Of a stretch of 64,000 bases of DNA, positions 41,826 through 52,268 are shown piece after piece. The translations under genes were made by a program, and so were the position numbers. Numbering within the stretch: the stretch's first letter is position 1; the number at the start of each line of letters is the position of its first letter. Source of the DNA: Enterococcus innesii (GTDB taxonomy: Bacteria; Bacillota; Bacilli; Lactobacillales; Enterococcaceae); assembly GCA_018982785.1 (NCBI GenBank), contig JAHHEN010000001.1, forward strand, positions 124,001 to 188,000, given 5' to 3'. The notes beneath the pieces were generated by a model that was not told where the DNA came from, made no database searches, and worked only from the letters and a program-made list of their open reading frames with translations.

Positions 41826-43375
41826 TCATTCATAGTCCATAATGTTGCGATTAAACTGATATGGAGAGACTCCTACACGTTCTTTAAAAACACGGAAAAA
41901 ATAATTATAGTTCGCAAATCCGCTTTGTCTTGCGACTCCATTGACACTACAAGACGAGGTACTCAACAATAATTTTGCATAATCGATCCGCAACTCAGAC
42001 AAGTATTTTGAAAAAGACTGTCCCCATTGCTGCTTAAACACCCTACTTAAATAGGAATAATTTAAATCAATCGCTTCGGCGCAGGTCTGCAAACTGATCG
42101 GTTCTTTGAAGTGTTGATGAAGATAAAGAATACTTTTTTTTACCGGCTCGTCAACAGGCTTAAAGACTTCTTTTTGGAAATTTTTTACACTTAATGAAAT
42201 GGCTTCAAAAAAATCTGCTTCGATTCTTAGTAACGTATCGAACTGTTGATAATAATTGATTTGAATCATCGTTTCCATCGGCTGTCTAAAGCTATTACTC
42301 ATCGCTAAACTGATTTGAAAATCGATTTGTGCAATTAATTCTAAAGCCAGCGAACGTGCGACCCGTTTTTCTCTTATATACTCAAACAGTTTTTTACTAT
42401 AATATTCGATGTTCTCTGGTTCGATGTATTTGGTATAAAAATAGATTTTTTCAGATACAAAGCGATCTCATACTGTTGAAAGACGTTTTTGCTGCATTCT
42501 TGTCTTGAAAAATGCAGCAACTCATTCGGACGTGAAAAAAAGAGTAAATCTGAGATTCGTTCATCGCTCTTAAATAGTTCTAATACCTCAGACAGTTGAT
42601 TGCTTACTGGGGATCGCAGAAGAAAAAGTTCAACATCTAGTAAGCGCTTGGCAGCATGGTAGCACTTGTTTTTGATCGTTTCCAAGTAATCATTGATCGC
42701 TTTATAGGATTTGATTTTTGCAAATGAGTACAGCATAAAAAGCTTCCCATCATCAGTCACGAAAGAGAGCATTTCTATGGTTTCATTCTTTGTGTCTAAA
42801 ATCAATTGCTCTAAAACAGCGCTCACTTTTCGTTTATACTTTTCTTTGTCCCAAACATTTTTGCTGATAGAGATAGGTATCATAACAAGTCCTACCATTT
42901 TTTCAGTTACAAAATGCGGATACTGTTGCATCAAGAAGCTTGTATTTCCATGAAAAAAGTCACGTAGAGAGAGTGTCTCGTAAGCAGGCGCAGCCATTGG
43001 CTCGTCTGTAAAAAAATTGATTTTTTTCAGCGCTTCCGAAATCACTTCCTCACTCAATTCATGTTTCAAAAGATAGTCAACGACCCCATATTTCATGCTA
43101 CCACTCGCATAATTAAAGTCGGCATAGCCACTCATCACGATCACTTTAGTCGTGCGATCGATCAGCTCCAATTGTTCTAAAAAGGCTAAGCCATTCATAA
43201 TTGGCATATTCATGTCTAAAAAAATGAGATCTACAGAATAAATCTCCAAATAATTTAACAACTCGTAAGGATTTGCCGTACTGAGCACAATTTCAAATTG
43301 AGGGAAATTTTGTAAAATAGTACTTATTTTGTTGCGTGAAATCAACTCATCATCCAAGAGGGCTATTTTCTTCAT
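41826..43375 (-). pseudogene. YesN-like response regulator with AraC output, one frame break
   Basis: About 516 residues when the T run 42446-42451 is lengthened by one, joining LKK to IYFYTKYIEPENIEYY. The receiver domain has the phosphoacceptor Asp in DLIFLDMNMPIMNG and switch Lys in DYLLKHEL. The C-terminal AraC DNA-binding part contains YLHQHFKEPISLQTCAE and FANYNYFFRVFKERVGVSP. The ATG at 43375 has GGAG 8 nt upstream and lies inside the end of the kinase gene (26-nt overlap). It probably activates the sugar importer operon downstream. Confidence 0.9.
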
Positions 43376-45014
43376 CGTCGTTTTCTCCAATCATAGGAAG
43401 CTCAATAATGACCCGGGTATAAACCCCTAACTCTGTTTCATATGTGATCCCATAGTCTGGACCATAGTAGAGCTTGATTCGTTTATCGATATTATGGATA
43501 CCAATTTTCGAATAGTGTTTTCCATTGCTTTTTTCTCGCTCGTTTATCTGTTTTATCGCTTCTTCTGTTAGTCCATTGCCATTATCTTCAACCATTAAAC
43601 AAAGCTTATCTCCCTTTTTTCTCCACTTATTTTTATTTGCCCTTTTTCGCTATTCGTTCCAACAAAATTGTGCAAAATGCTATTTTCAACAATGGGCTGC
43701 AAAATAAATCGAAGGATACGGCAAGATAAAATCGCTGGATCAAGCGCCCAATGAACATCAAAGCTATCAATATAGGCAACTTTTTGGATGGACACATAGC
43801 TTTTGACATGGGCTACTTCTTCAGACAAAGGAATCAAGTCTTGTCCCTTATACATCGTGGCATGCAACAATGATACAAGTGATTTCGAAAGATGGGCAAT
43901 ATTGTTAGCCTGTTGTAATTCAGCCATCCAGGTAATCGAGTTTAGCGTATTGGACAGAAAATGGGGGTTGATTTGAGCTTGTAGAAAGTCGATTTCAATT
44001 TCTTTTTTTCTCTTTTTCTCTGGCTTTATTTTCTTCCATTAAAGTATTGATATTGGCAACCATCGAATTAAAGACTATACTCATTTGTTTTAATTCGTCA
44101 TTTCCTTGAATCTCAACAGTGGTCGATAAGTCCTTATTGTTGACCCGCTCCATTGCTTGGTTTAATTGATCGATTCGTTTCGACAGTTTTAATATAATCA
44201 GCGTAGCCACAAAAATACTCATGCTGACGATCACGATACACAGGAAAATCATCAGTCGCAAATTCTGTGTCAACGTTCCCAAAAATGGTTTTTTGGGGAG
44301 ATGGAGATGAAACCACGCTTCGACTTCTTCACTATAGAATGATTTCTCATACAAATTGGCTTGGTCTTCATCAATGGTGCCAACTTCAGCAAGCACCGTT
44401 TGCTTTTGATCTAACAAGGCGATCTGCGTCCCAGCTGGGAGGTTTTCTAATTGATCATTAAGAAACTCGCTTGTATGAAGAAATCCCACCAAGTGCCCTA
44501 GGACTACTTGCCCGACTTTGATTTCATTTCTGATATAAACAGTCGAATCATCAATTTCTCTTGCATAAGCGGCCTCATTAGTGTAACCAATCAGCTTTTC
44601 TTCAACAACTGGATCAACTAACCCAAACGACATCAACCGATTTTCTTTGGAATAAATCGCCATTCCCAGCAAATAAGGTTGAAATTGATACAATGGTTCC
44701 ACGATCTCTTTCAATTCCATAGTCAGATTGATGCTCTCAAAGGTGTCTCTCGTAATTCGTGGTTGTTCACTGGCCTCTTTCAACGTGTCGTAGCCATCCA
44801 TAATCAATTTATAATTGATATGATTAAGATCCGTACTGATCGTATGGATATTACGTAAAATAGAGACCTCAATCTCTTTCGCTTGGATCTCCATATTTTT
44901 ATCAATGATCTTATTCGCGGTATTAGAAAAAAAGAGAATGATCAGTGACGAAGTAACGACATTCGCAATAATGATCGTTACCATAAGTTTCATTTTTATC
45001 TTCAATCGCTTCAC
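43350..45014 (-). pseudogene. YesM-like sensor histidine kinase, two frame breaks
   Basis: About 554 residues from three frame segments. Two membrane segments (about 9-30 and 270-292) flank an extracellular sensor; a HAMP linker (LSKRIDQLNQAMERVNNKDLS) leads to INPHFLSNTLNSITWM with the phosphorylated His and then to the ATPase motifs MVEDNGNGL and IGIHNIDKRI. The breaks are T7 at 44003-44009 (needs 6) and T6 at 43615-43620 (needs 7). Partner of the overlapping response regulator; it senses an extracellular sugar or loaded binding protein. Confidence 0.9.
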
Positions 45015-45033
45015 ACTTTCTAACTATCTGTCT

Positions 45034-45933
45034 TTACTTCATTCTTAAAAAAGCTGTATGTTCCCCTAATATATGTTGTCCGGCTTCTTCTTTGATTTGA
45101 TGGGTGTAGATTTGACGATAAACTTTAGGACTCATGCCTTTTTTCTGTTTAAAGGTATTGGTAAAGTGCTGCCTGCTGTTGAATCCTGCTTGAGCGGCAA
45201 TTTCGACGATTGGCAGCTGACTATTGCTTAGTAAAAATGCTGCCTGTTTCAGACGCTCACTGGTGAGAAAATGGTTGACCGTCACTCCCAGTTGCTCATG
45301 AAAGAGTTTATGCAAGTAGGCTTTCGTAATCCCCACCGCCGCTGCGATTTGGGGGACTTGAATATCTTCATCAAAATGCTGTTGAATATAGTCGATCGCA
45401 GCGTTCACATAGCAATTGCCCCGTTTGGTTTCTTTCGTACGTAATGAAAAGGCTAATTCCATCAGCATCCGCTTAAACAAGAGCTCGATCGTAAATTGCC
45501 GTTCAGCAGACGATTGCTCTTGAGTATCATCGATCATTAGCAGCTGCAGCAATGACTTGATCGCTTGTCCAAATTGGCGGACATCGCGACTTTTCGCGTA
45601 AGGCTCATTCAATTGTACATTTCCTTTGATGTGTGCAAAAACATCACGAACACAAAGGGCGGACGGTGTCTCACTTAGAAGAAATTCAATATTCAGTAAT
45701 GTGCAGGAATCTCCTTCAACGAGTAAGGCGTGTTCCACAAACGCATTTATGAAAACGAAATCATTTCTTTCCAGAACAATTACTTGATCTTGCACCTTTA
45801 TCTTACACTTCCCTTTGGTCACAAACATGATCTCACACGCTGGGTGTTGATGTGGTTCCATGGAAAAACGCTCAAGGGCAACACTATAGTATGCTGTAAT
45901 CTTCGCATAGTTTGTTTCTTGTGGAAACACCAT
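45034..45933 (-). CDS. AraC-family regulator with cupin sensor
   Basis: 299 residues: N-terminal cupin (about 15-100, MEPHQHPACEIMFVTKGKC) and C-terminal AraC domain (IVEIAAQAGFNSRQHFTNTFKQKKGMSPKVYRQ split by usual spacing). It is divergent from the GH27 gene at 46054, which it probably controls, and lies 20 nt upstream of the sensor kinase gene on the same strand, so read-through into the two-component pair is possible. Confidence 0.9.
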   Translation of the reverse strand: MVFPQETNYAKITAYYSVALERFSMEPHQHPACEIMFVTKGKCKIKVQDQVIVLERNDFVFINAFVEHALLVEGDSCTLLNIEFLLSETPSALCVRDVFAHIKGNVQLNEPYAKSRDVRQFGQAIKSLLQLLMIDDTQEQSSAERQFTIELLFKRMLMELAFSLRTKETKRGNCYVNAAIDYIQQHFDEDIQVPQIAAAVGITKAYLHKLFHEQLGVTVNHFLTSERLKQAAFLLSNSQLPIVEIAAQAGFNSRQHFTNTFKQKKGMSPKVYRQIYTHQIKEEAGQHILGEHTAFLRMK

Positions 45934-46053
45934 TGATCAACTCCTTTTTTATTCGTTGACGATTTCTTTCTTTTTTATTTCTAGTAGACAAAACTTTCCC
46001 TCTCTTTTTTATTGCTTACTATACTATAAGAAAAACGTACTAGGAGGAAATCG

Positions 46054-47319
46054 ATGTCTTTTTTACATTTTGCACAAACACCCCCAATGGGATGGAATTC
46101 TTGGGACTGCTATGGCGCTTCTGTAACCGAAGCAGAAGTGATCGCCCATGCTGATTTTATGGCAGAGCATTTGAAAGCTTATGGTTGGGAGTATGTCGTC
46201 GTGGATATTCAATGGAGCGAACCAGAAGCAAAGTCTACAAGGTATAATGATTTTTATCCGTTGTGTATGGACGACTATTCTCGCTTGATTCCTGCTGAGA
46301 ACCGCTTCCCTTCAGCAAAAGATGGCGCTGGTTTCAAAAAACTTGGTGACTATCTGCATCAAAAAGGGCTGAAGTTTGGTATCCATATCATGCGCGGCAT
46401 TCCACGACAAGCAGTTCATCAAAATACGCCGATCAAAGGAACGGATAAACGGGCACGGGACATTGCTATGAATTCAATCTGTCCTTGGAATTCCGATATG
46501 TATGGGGTCGATGTTTCATTGCCTGAAGGACAGCTTTATTATGATTCTTTGCTCGAATTATATACTTCTTGGGGTGTTGACTTTATAAAGGTGGATGACA
46601 TCGGCGATTCGAAAATTTACGGTGATGCCCATAAAGCAGAAATCAAAGCGATTCGCCGTGCGATCGATCGATCCGGTCGAGAGATCGTCCTTTCTTTGTC
46701 TCCCGGACCAGCTGCCCTCAAAAATGGTAGTTTCTTTCAAAATCATGCCAATATGTGGCGCTTGACGGATGACTTTTGGGATCATTGGGACGCCCTTTAC
46801 GCCATGTTTGACCGAGCAGCAGAGTGGGCACCTTTCGTTCGTCCAGGTAACTGGCCTGACTGTGATATGCTGCCGTTGGGTCATATCGGCATTCGGGCAG
46901 TTGATGGTGGCGGTGGTGATAGCTGGACACGTTTTACGGAAGACGAGCAGTACTTATTGATGAGTTTATGGACGATCTTCCAATCTCCATTGATGTTCGG
47001 TGGTACTTTACCAGACATCGATCCCTTTACCTTACGTTTATTGACGAATACTGAAGTCTTAGAAATGTATCGAAGAATCCATACGAAAAAAGAGTTCTAT
47101 CGTGATCAAGAGTGGATCATTTGGGAGGCGTTGAGCGACACAGCAGTCTACTATGCCATTTTCAATGTTTCTGATCAAACGCAAACCATCCCAAAATCGA
47201 TCGCTGCTTTACTACCAATTAAAAGCGGCACTGAGTTATGGCAACAAAAAGAACAGACAATTGCCGATGCTGAGGTTCCTACTCATGGTGTCTTGTTACT
47301 CAAAAGCCCATTACAATAG
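46054..47319 (+). CDS. GH27 glycosidase (alpha-galactosidase-like)
   Basis: 421 residues, cytoplasmic. GH27/clan D barrel with PPMGWNSWDCYG at the N-terminus, nucleophile Asp181 in FIKVDD and acid/base Asp240 in WRLTDDFWD. The strand that in alpha-galactosidases reads DDCW or DDGW (sugar O4/O6 binding) is VDIQW here, so the specificity may differ; alpha-galactose and beta-L-arabinopyranose are both possible. GGAGG precedes the ATG. Flanked by AraC regulators and arabinose-related enzymes. Confidence 0.85.
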   Translation: MSFLHFAQTPPMGWNSWDCYGASVTEAEVIAHADFMAEHLKAYGWEYVVVDIQWSEPEAKSTRYNDFYPLCMDDYSRLIPAENRFPSAKDGAGFKKLGDYLHQKGLKFGIHIMRGIPRQAVHQNTPIKGTDKRARDIAMNSICPWNSDMYGVDVSLPEGQLYYDSLLELYTSWGVDFIKVDDIGDSKIYGDAHKAEIKAIRRAIDRSGREIVLSLSPGPAALKNGSFFQNHANMWRLTDDFWDHWDALYAMFDRAAEWAPFVRPGNWPDCDMLPLGHIGIRAVDGGGGDSWTRFTEDEQYLLMSLWTIFQSPLMFGGTLPDIDPFTLRLLTNTEVLEMYRRIHTKKEFYRDQEWIIWEALSDTAVYYAIFNVSDQTQTIPKSIAALLPIKSGTELWQQKEQTIADAEVPTHGVLLLKSPLQ

Positions 47320-47330
47320 TTCTCTCAATG

Positions 47331-47368
47331 AAAGCAACACAATGTGCTCAGCACATTGTGTTGCTTTT
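47331..47368. terminator. Terminator between GH27 and GH31
   Basis: Perfect hairpin AAAGCAACACAATGTGCT with AGCACATTGTGTTGCTTT, T run after; usable in both directions. Confidence 0.92.
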
Positions 47369-47443
47369 CTATTCATATGGTTCTTACCCTTTCAACAAGG
47401 TACCTGCTACTCTTATAAACAACTGACCGTAACCATTTCCTGC

Positions 47444-49444
47444 CTATACTTCATGAATCAAGTAACTCTGTTTTCCCTCTCGTAAAAAGATTGGTAAGGA
47501 ATCAATTTGTGCCTGTGCGACAATCCATTGTCCACCTTCATAGATAGTTCCATCTCGAGCATCGGTCCATTTTGCTCCTGTTGGCAAATATACCTCACGC
47601 TCAGTAGCATGCGCTACAACGATGGGCGCTACTAGAATATCAGAACCATAGAGATACTGTGTTGTCAGTTCCCATGCCTGACGATCCTCTGGAAATTCAT
47701 AAAAAGTTGGTCGAATGACTGGCGTTCCTTTTTCATGAGCTGCGCGCATCAATTCACGCGAGTAGTCCCTCATCAATTCACGAATTCCAATAAATTTTTT
47801 CATAATCTCATAGTTCTTTTCCCCAAACGTCCATATTTCGTTAGCTGCTCCGGTTTGCTCTGTTTCTTCACCATCTGCCTTGAAGATTTTTTTATGGGGA
47901 GTACGTGAACCGTGCAATCGCATGACTGGACAAAAAGTCCCGTATTGAAACCAGCGGATCAATAAATCTTGAAAATCTAGACTTGTCACAGAACCACCAT
48001 GAAATCCGCCGATGTCACTTGTCCACCACGGGATGCCTGCTAACCCCATTTGCATGCCAGCAACGATTTGGTTGCGAAAGTCTTGATAAGTCGAATGAAT
48101 ATCGCCGGACCAAACCAATGCCCCATATCGTTGGCTGCCCGCCCAAGCACAACGAACCAATTTGATTGAATGTTCTTTTTGTGAGGAGGCTTCTCCCTCA
48201 TCAAAACCACGAACATACTCACGGGGATAAATATTGCCTTTTTGCAGCACACTCCCTACATAATAACGATAGGAATCATAGTCATACGTACCAAATTCTG
48301 GTTCAGCCTCATCCAACCAAAACAAGCGAATGCCGTTATTGACATAATTTTTTGATACTTTCTCCCAGACATAGTTTCGAGCTTTAGGATTTGTTGGATC
48401 ATAAAAAATGTTATTCCCATGAAACAACATCTGTACATCAATGCCGCGATCCGTTTTGACTAATAAGCCTTTTTCTTTCATCTCTTGAAAATTCTCACTA
48501 CGCGTGTCGATTTGGGGCCAGATCGATACCATTAGCTCGATTCCATATTTATCTCGTACTTCTTCTGTCATCGCCTTGGGGTCTGGAAAGAAATTTTCAT
48601 CAAAGCGAAAATCACCACAGCGCGGCCAATGATAATAATCGATCACTAGTACATCAACGGGAATGTTCCGCTCTTTGTGTTCCCTAGCGATCGCCACTAC
48701 TTCCGCTTGTGTCGCATAGCGAAGTTTACATTGCCAAAATCCTAGACCATATTCAGGCATCATAGGTGCCCGTCCTGTCACTTGGCTAAATTGTTCTTCG
48801 ATTTGAGCTGGTGTCTCTCCAGCAGTGATCCAGTAATCCAATTGCTTCGTACTTTCGGCACGCCATTCGGTCGTATTTTTACCAAAAGAGACCGAACCGA
48901 TTGCTGGATTGTGCCAAAAAAAGCCGTATCCTTTGTTTGATAAATAAAAGGGGATCGAAGCTTGTGAGTTTCGATGAGCTAATTCTAAATTACACCCTTT
49001 TAGGTCAAAAATATCCTGTTGATATTGCCCCATACCATAGATTTTCTCCTCATGATTGGCTTCGAAAGTAGCTTTTAGTTGAAAATCTCCTCCAATAATC
49101 GACTTAAAAAACCGCGCCTTTTTCAAGAGCGCACCGCCAGATGCTGCTTCTTTCAAAATCACTTCGCCTTTTTGATTGTAAAAAGTGATCTTGCCATAGT
49201 TGTTCCAGCCTGACTCTTTGGTGACTACTGCGTGGATTTTTCCATTACCGATAGCTCCTACATCCCCCTCAATCGCAACCTCGGCCTTAGAATCTTGTGT
49301 TAATAATGCACAGCAGGATAAATTTAGTTCACCAGACGGTGCACTCACCACCCGCAAACTGTTCGTGCCCCAAGCAATAATGCGCACGACTTCATTTCCA
49401 TTTTGAAATTCGAGGTAATTCTCACCTATTGAAAAAAACGACAT
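47444..49444 (-). CDS. GH31 alpha-glycosidase, probably alpha-xylosidase
   Basis: 666 residues, no signal peptide. N-terminal beta domain, then a GH31 barrel with nucleophile Asp378 in LFWLDEAEPE and acid/base Asp448 in WSGDIHSTY. WLDEAEPE-type active sites occur in alpha-xylosidase-related members. It lies 33 nt downstream of an AraC regulator gene on the same strand, likely one transcript. Substrates could be xylose side chains of plant polysaccharides; alpha-glucosidase activity cannot be excluded. Confidence 0.88.
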   Translation of the reverse strand: MSFFSIGENYLEFQNGNEVVRIIAWGTNSLRVVSAPSGELNLSCCALLTQDSKAEVAIEGDVGAIGNGKIHAVVTKESGWNNYGKITFYNQKGEVILKEAASGGALLKKARFFKSIIGGDFQLKATFEANHEEKIYGMGQYQQDIFDLKGCNLELAHRNSQASIPFYLSNKGYGFFWHNPAIGSVSFGKNTTEWRAESTKQLDYWITAGETPAQIEEQFSQVTGRAPMMPEYGLGFWQCKLRYATQAEVVAIAREHKERNIPVDVLVIDYYHWPRCGDFRFDENFFPDPKAMTEEVRDKYGIELMVSIWPQIDTRSENFQEMKEKGLLVKTDRGIDVQMLFHGNNIFYDPTNPKARNYVWEKVSKNYVNNGIRLFWLDEAEPEFGTYDYDSYRYYVGSVLQKGNIYPREYVRGFDEGEASSQKEHSIKLVRCAWAGSQRYGALVWSGDIHSTYQDFRNQIVAGMQMGLAGIPWWTSDIGGFHGGSVTSLDFQDLLIRWFQYGTFCPVMRLHGSRTPHKKIFKADGEETEQTGAANEIWTFGEKNYEIMKKFIGIRELMRDYSRELMRAAHEKGTPVIRPTFYEFPEDRQAWELTTQYLYGSDILVAPIVVAHATEREVYLPTGAKWTDARDGTIYEGGQWIVAQAQIDSLPIFLREGKQSYLIHEV

Positions 49445-49477
49445 TTTTGAACCCTCCTTTTTCTCAGTATAGCTGGA

Positions 49478-50404
49478 TTACAGAGGGCTATCCTTCGATT
49501 TTATGGCGTGTTCTATCGTAATCATGTCATTTTTCCGATATTGTGTAGGGGTCTCACCAAACATCTTTTTGAAGCACACAGAAAAATGATTACTATTACA
49601 AAAACCGACAGCTTGAGCGATCGCCACCATGGTCAAATCAGTCTCTCGCAATAATTCTGCCGATCGGATCAAGCGATAATGATTTAGATAAGCCATTGGG
49701 GAAGTTCGAAATGATTGTTTAAAAAATCGTGTAAATTGCTCTTTACTTAAGGAAACAGAATCGGCCAAATCTTGTAATTGGATCATTTCATGATAATTAT
49801 TATGAATATAAGATAAAACCATTTTTTCCCGTTTTTCTTGGAGGCGCTCGCTTGATTTTTTTGCTGGCTGGTCGGTCCCAACTTCTAATAGATATGACAA
49901 GAGTTGGATAACAATCCCTTTCAGACGTAATTCACGATAGGATGATTTCCCCATAAAGCATTGATCAAATAGTTGAAACAAGGTGAGACTTTGTTGACTT
50001 TTATCTGGAAAATCCACATAAGAAGTAACACCTTCTTGTATCAAAAAAGGATCGATTTGTTGGCTTTGAATTCTATCTGATTGTCGACTCGTGATTAATT
50101 GTTCAGAAAAAACGATACACGAAAAACGGCAGCTTTGTTGTGCGATTCGATAGGCAGTGTGTAAAGTGTTGGGAGGAATCAGTACGATCGTATTTGCCTT
50201 AATCTTGCGTGAGACTCCATTAACGACTAATTCTAGCTGTCCTTGATGGACACATAAAATTTCGATTTCTTTATGCCAATGTGGCACAAAAAAGAATTCT
50301 CGCCAAACACTCACTAAATTAGGATAATATGCTAATGGGAAATCTTCCGTGCCATGGTTCGCAGCTTCATAATAAGCAAGCGCTGCAGGTTGATTTATTT
50401 TCAT
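49478..50404 (-). CDS. AraC-family regulator with cupin sensor
   Basis: 308 residues: cupin (HWHKEIEILCVHQGQLELVV, about 40-62) and AraC domain (VAIAQAVGFCNSNHFSVCFK, GETPTQYRK). It directly precedes GH31, which it probably regulates along with itself. Confidence 0.9.
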   Translation of the reverse strand: MKINQPAALAYYEAANHGTEDFPLAYYPNLVSVWREFFFVPHWHKEIEILCVHQGQLELVVNGVSRKIKANTIVLIPPNTLHTAYRIAQQSCRFSCIVFSEQLITSRQSDRIQSQQIDPFLIQEGVTSYVDFPDKSQQSLTLFQLFDQCFMGKSSYRELRLKGIVIQLLSYLLEVGTDQPAKKSSERLQEKREKMVLSYIHNNYHEMIQLQDLADSVSLSKEQFTRFFKQSFRTSPMAYLNHYRLIRSAELLRETDLTMVAIAQAVGFCNSNHFSVCFKKMFGETPTQYRKNDMITIEHAIKSKDSPL

Positions 50405-50541
50405 TGAATCACTCGCTCACTTTCCACTTTGTTAACAGTGTTTTTCATTTTATCATAGCGTATCTACAACGATTGTGTAAGCGTAATCAAAAAAATAGTT
50501 TATCTGTTGATCCTTTTGACCAATTGAAACAAACAGGACAG

Positions 50542-50808
50542 CTACTTGGCGAGCTGTCCTGTTTGTTCCCACATTCCTGCAGGACAGTTTTTCTTAGCTA
50601 AGTTTGCGCGAAACCGATAAAAGCAACCGCATTTGGTACAGGTATGATTCAATCGCAGTGGACAGGTCTCACAAACAGCGATTCTCCTACTGACGATCTC
50701 CGGCGAAGCCAAGTCGCTTTCTAAAGAAAGTTGTTCTGCAATCAAGGATTCAATGTCTTCCTGTGCTGCTGCTGCAGCATCTTTCACTTCGCATCCTTTA
50801 CAAGTCAT
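50542..50808 (-). CDS. DUF6171-type cysteine-rich small protein
   Basis: 88 residues. An N-terminal CKGC pair and the cluster CETCPLRLNHTCTKCGC followed by KKNCPAGMW suggest one or two zinc ribbons or a metal cluster. The middle is an acidic helix (AAAQEDIESLIAEQLSLES). It starts 5 nt after the GH51 stop, so it is co-transcribed with the arabinan operon. The function is unknown and a link with arabinose metabolism is not obvious. Confidence 0.7.
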   Translation of the reverse strand: MTCKGCEVKDAAAAAQEDIESLIAEQLSLESDLASPEIVSRRIAVCETCPLRLNHTCTKCGCFYRFRANLAKKNCPAGMWEQTGQLAK

Positions 50809-50812
50809 GGGA

Positions 50813-52258
50813 TCAGACTGTCAATGAGATCGTTAGAACACTCATTGCTGGCACCCGCAAGCTGACTTTGTTCTCTTTGACATCGTAAGCGGTGAAGTCT
50901 TGGATCACCACATCTTCAGGATGATCAAAATCATTGTGTGCGTTCATTTTGTCCCCCACGATATAACGAGCTTCTTTCACTTCATTGATCGCTGTTTCCA
51001 GGGAGAAGGTTAATTCTTCCGTGCCTTGGGTAGCAAAATTACAAACCGATAGATGGATCGTATCTTCTTTTTTCGAAATCGTATACGTAATGGTATCGCT
51101 GCTGGTTCCATGGCTATCAATGGTTTCAGCATCTTGATGGACTTTGTACAAATCAAATACATGATAGCTTGGGGTTTTCACCATTTGTTCGCCATCTGTC
51201 AAAATCATCGCTTGCAGGACATTGACGGTTTGTGCGATATTTGCCATATGCACTCGCTTGGCATGTTTATGGAAAATATTCAAGGTGATCGCTGCGACCA
51301 TGGCATCACGAATCGTATTTTGTTGGTATAAGAAGCCTGGATTCGTCCCAGGTTCTGCCGAGAACCAAGTGCCCCATTCATCAACAATGATTCCCACACG
51401 CTGTTCTGGGTCATACTGGTCCATGATCGCGCTGTGGCGTGTCAATAATTCATCCATGTAGGCTGCTTTTTCACAGGTCACTTGCCACTCTGCCTCATCA
51501 AATTCCAAGGCGCTCCCTTTTTCTTCCCAGCCCTGCGGATGAACGTAGTAGTGCAAGCTTAGGCCGTCCATCAACCAATGGGCGTTTTTCATCAGCGTTT
51601 CTGTCCAATGATAGTCTGCGACATTCGCTCCGCCAGCAACTTTGTAGATTTTTTTGTCGCCGTATTGGCGGACATAGGTTTGATAGCGGCGATACAGATC
51701 CGCATAATACTCTGGCCGCATATTGCCGCCGCAGCCCCAATTTTCGTTTCCTACGCCAAAAAATTTCATTTCCCACGCGTCTTCATGGCCATTTTCTCTG
51801 CGAAGATCAGCCATCGGAGAAATGCCATCCATCGTGATGTATTCCACCCATTCCGACATTTCTTGCACCGTTCCGCTGCCGACATTGCCGTTGACATACG
51901 CGTCACATTCCAGCTGCTTGATCAACTCAAAAAATTCATGGGTCCCGAAATGATTGTTTTCAGTCACGCCGCCCCAGTGCGTGTTGACCATCGTTTTGCG
52001 GTTTTCTTTAGGACCAATCCCGTCTTTCCAATGGTATTCATCGGCGAAGCAGCCACCTGGCCAACGCAGCACAGGGATTTGAATGTTTTTCAGTGCTTCA
52101 ACCACATCGATCCGCATCCCATTTTTATTTGGGATCGGCGAATCTTCTCCAACGTATAATCCTTCATAGATACAACGGCCTAGATGCTCTGCAAAATGAC
52201 CGTAGATATATTTACTGATCGTTGTTCCTGATTTTGTGTTTTGAATGTTAATCGTCAT
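50813..52258 (-). CDS. GH51 alpha-L-arabinofuranosidase (copy 2)
   Basis: About 481 residues. The ATG at 52258 has AGGAG 7 nt upstream; longer starts overlap the previous gene. Acid/base Glu172 in GNENWGCGG and nucleophile Glu294 in VDEWGTW match the characterised Geobacillus AbfA. It hydrolyses arabino-oligosaccharides in the cytoplasm. It lies 10 nt after the endo-arabinanase gene in the arabinan operon. Confidence 0.95.
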   Translation of the reverse strand: MTINIQNTKSGTTISKYIYGHFAEHLGRCIYEGLYVGEDSPIPNKNGMRIDVVEALKNIQIPVLRWPGGCFADEYHWKDGIGPKENRKTMVNTHWGGVTENNHFGTHEFFELIKQLECDAYVNGNVGSGTVQEMSEWVEYITMDGISPMADLRRENGHEDAWEMKFFGVGNENWGCGGNMRPEYYADLYRRYQTYVRQYGDKKIYKVAGGANVADYHWTETLMKNAHWLMDGLSLHYYVHPQGWEEKGSALEFDEAEWQVTCEKAAYMDELLTRHSAIMDQYDPEQRVGIIVDEWGTWFSAEPGTNPGFLYQQNTIRDAMVAAITLNIFHKHAKRVHMANIAQTVNVLQAMILTDGEQMVKTPSYHVFDLYKVHQDAETIDSHGTSSDTITYTISKKEDTIHLSVCNFATQGTEELTFSLETAINEVKEARYIVGDKMNAHNDFDHPEDVVIQDFTAYDVKENKVSLRVPAMSVLTISLTV

Positions 52259-52268
52259 TGTTATACTC

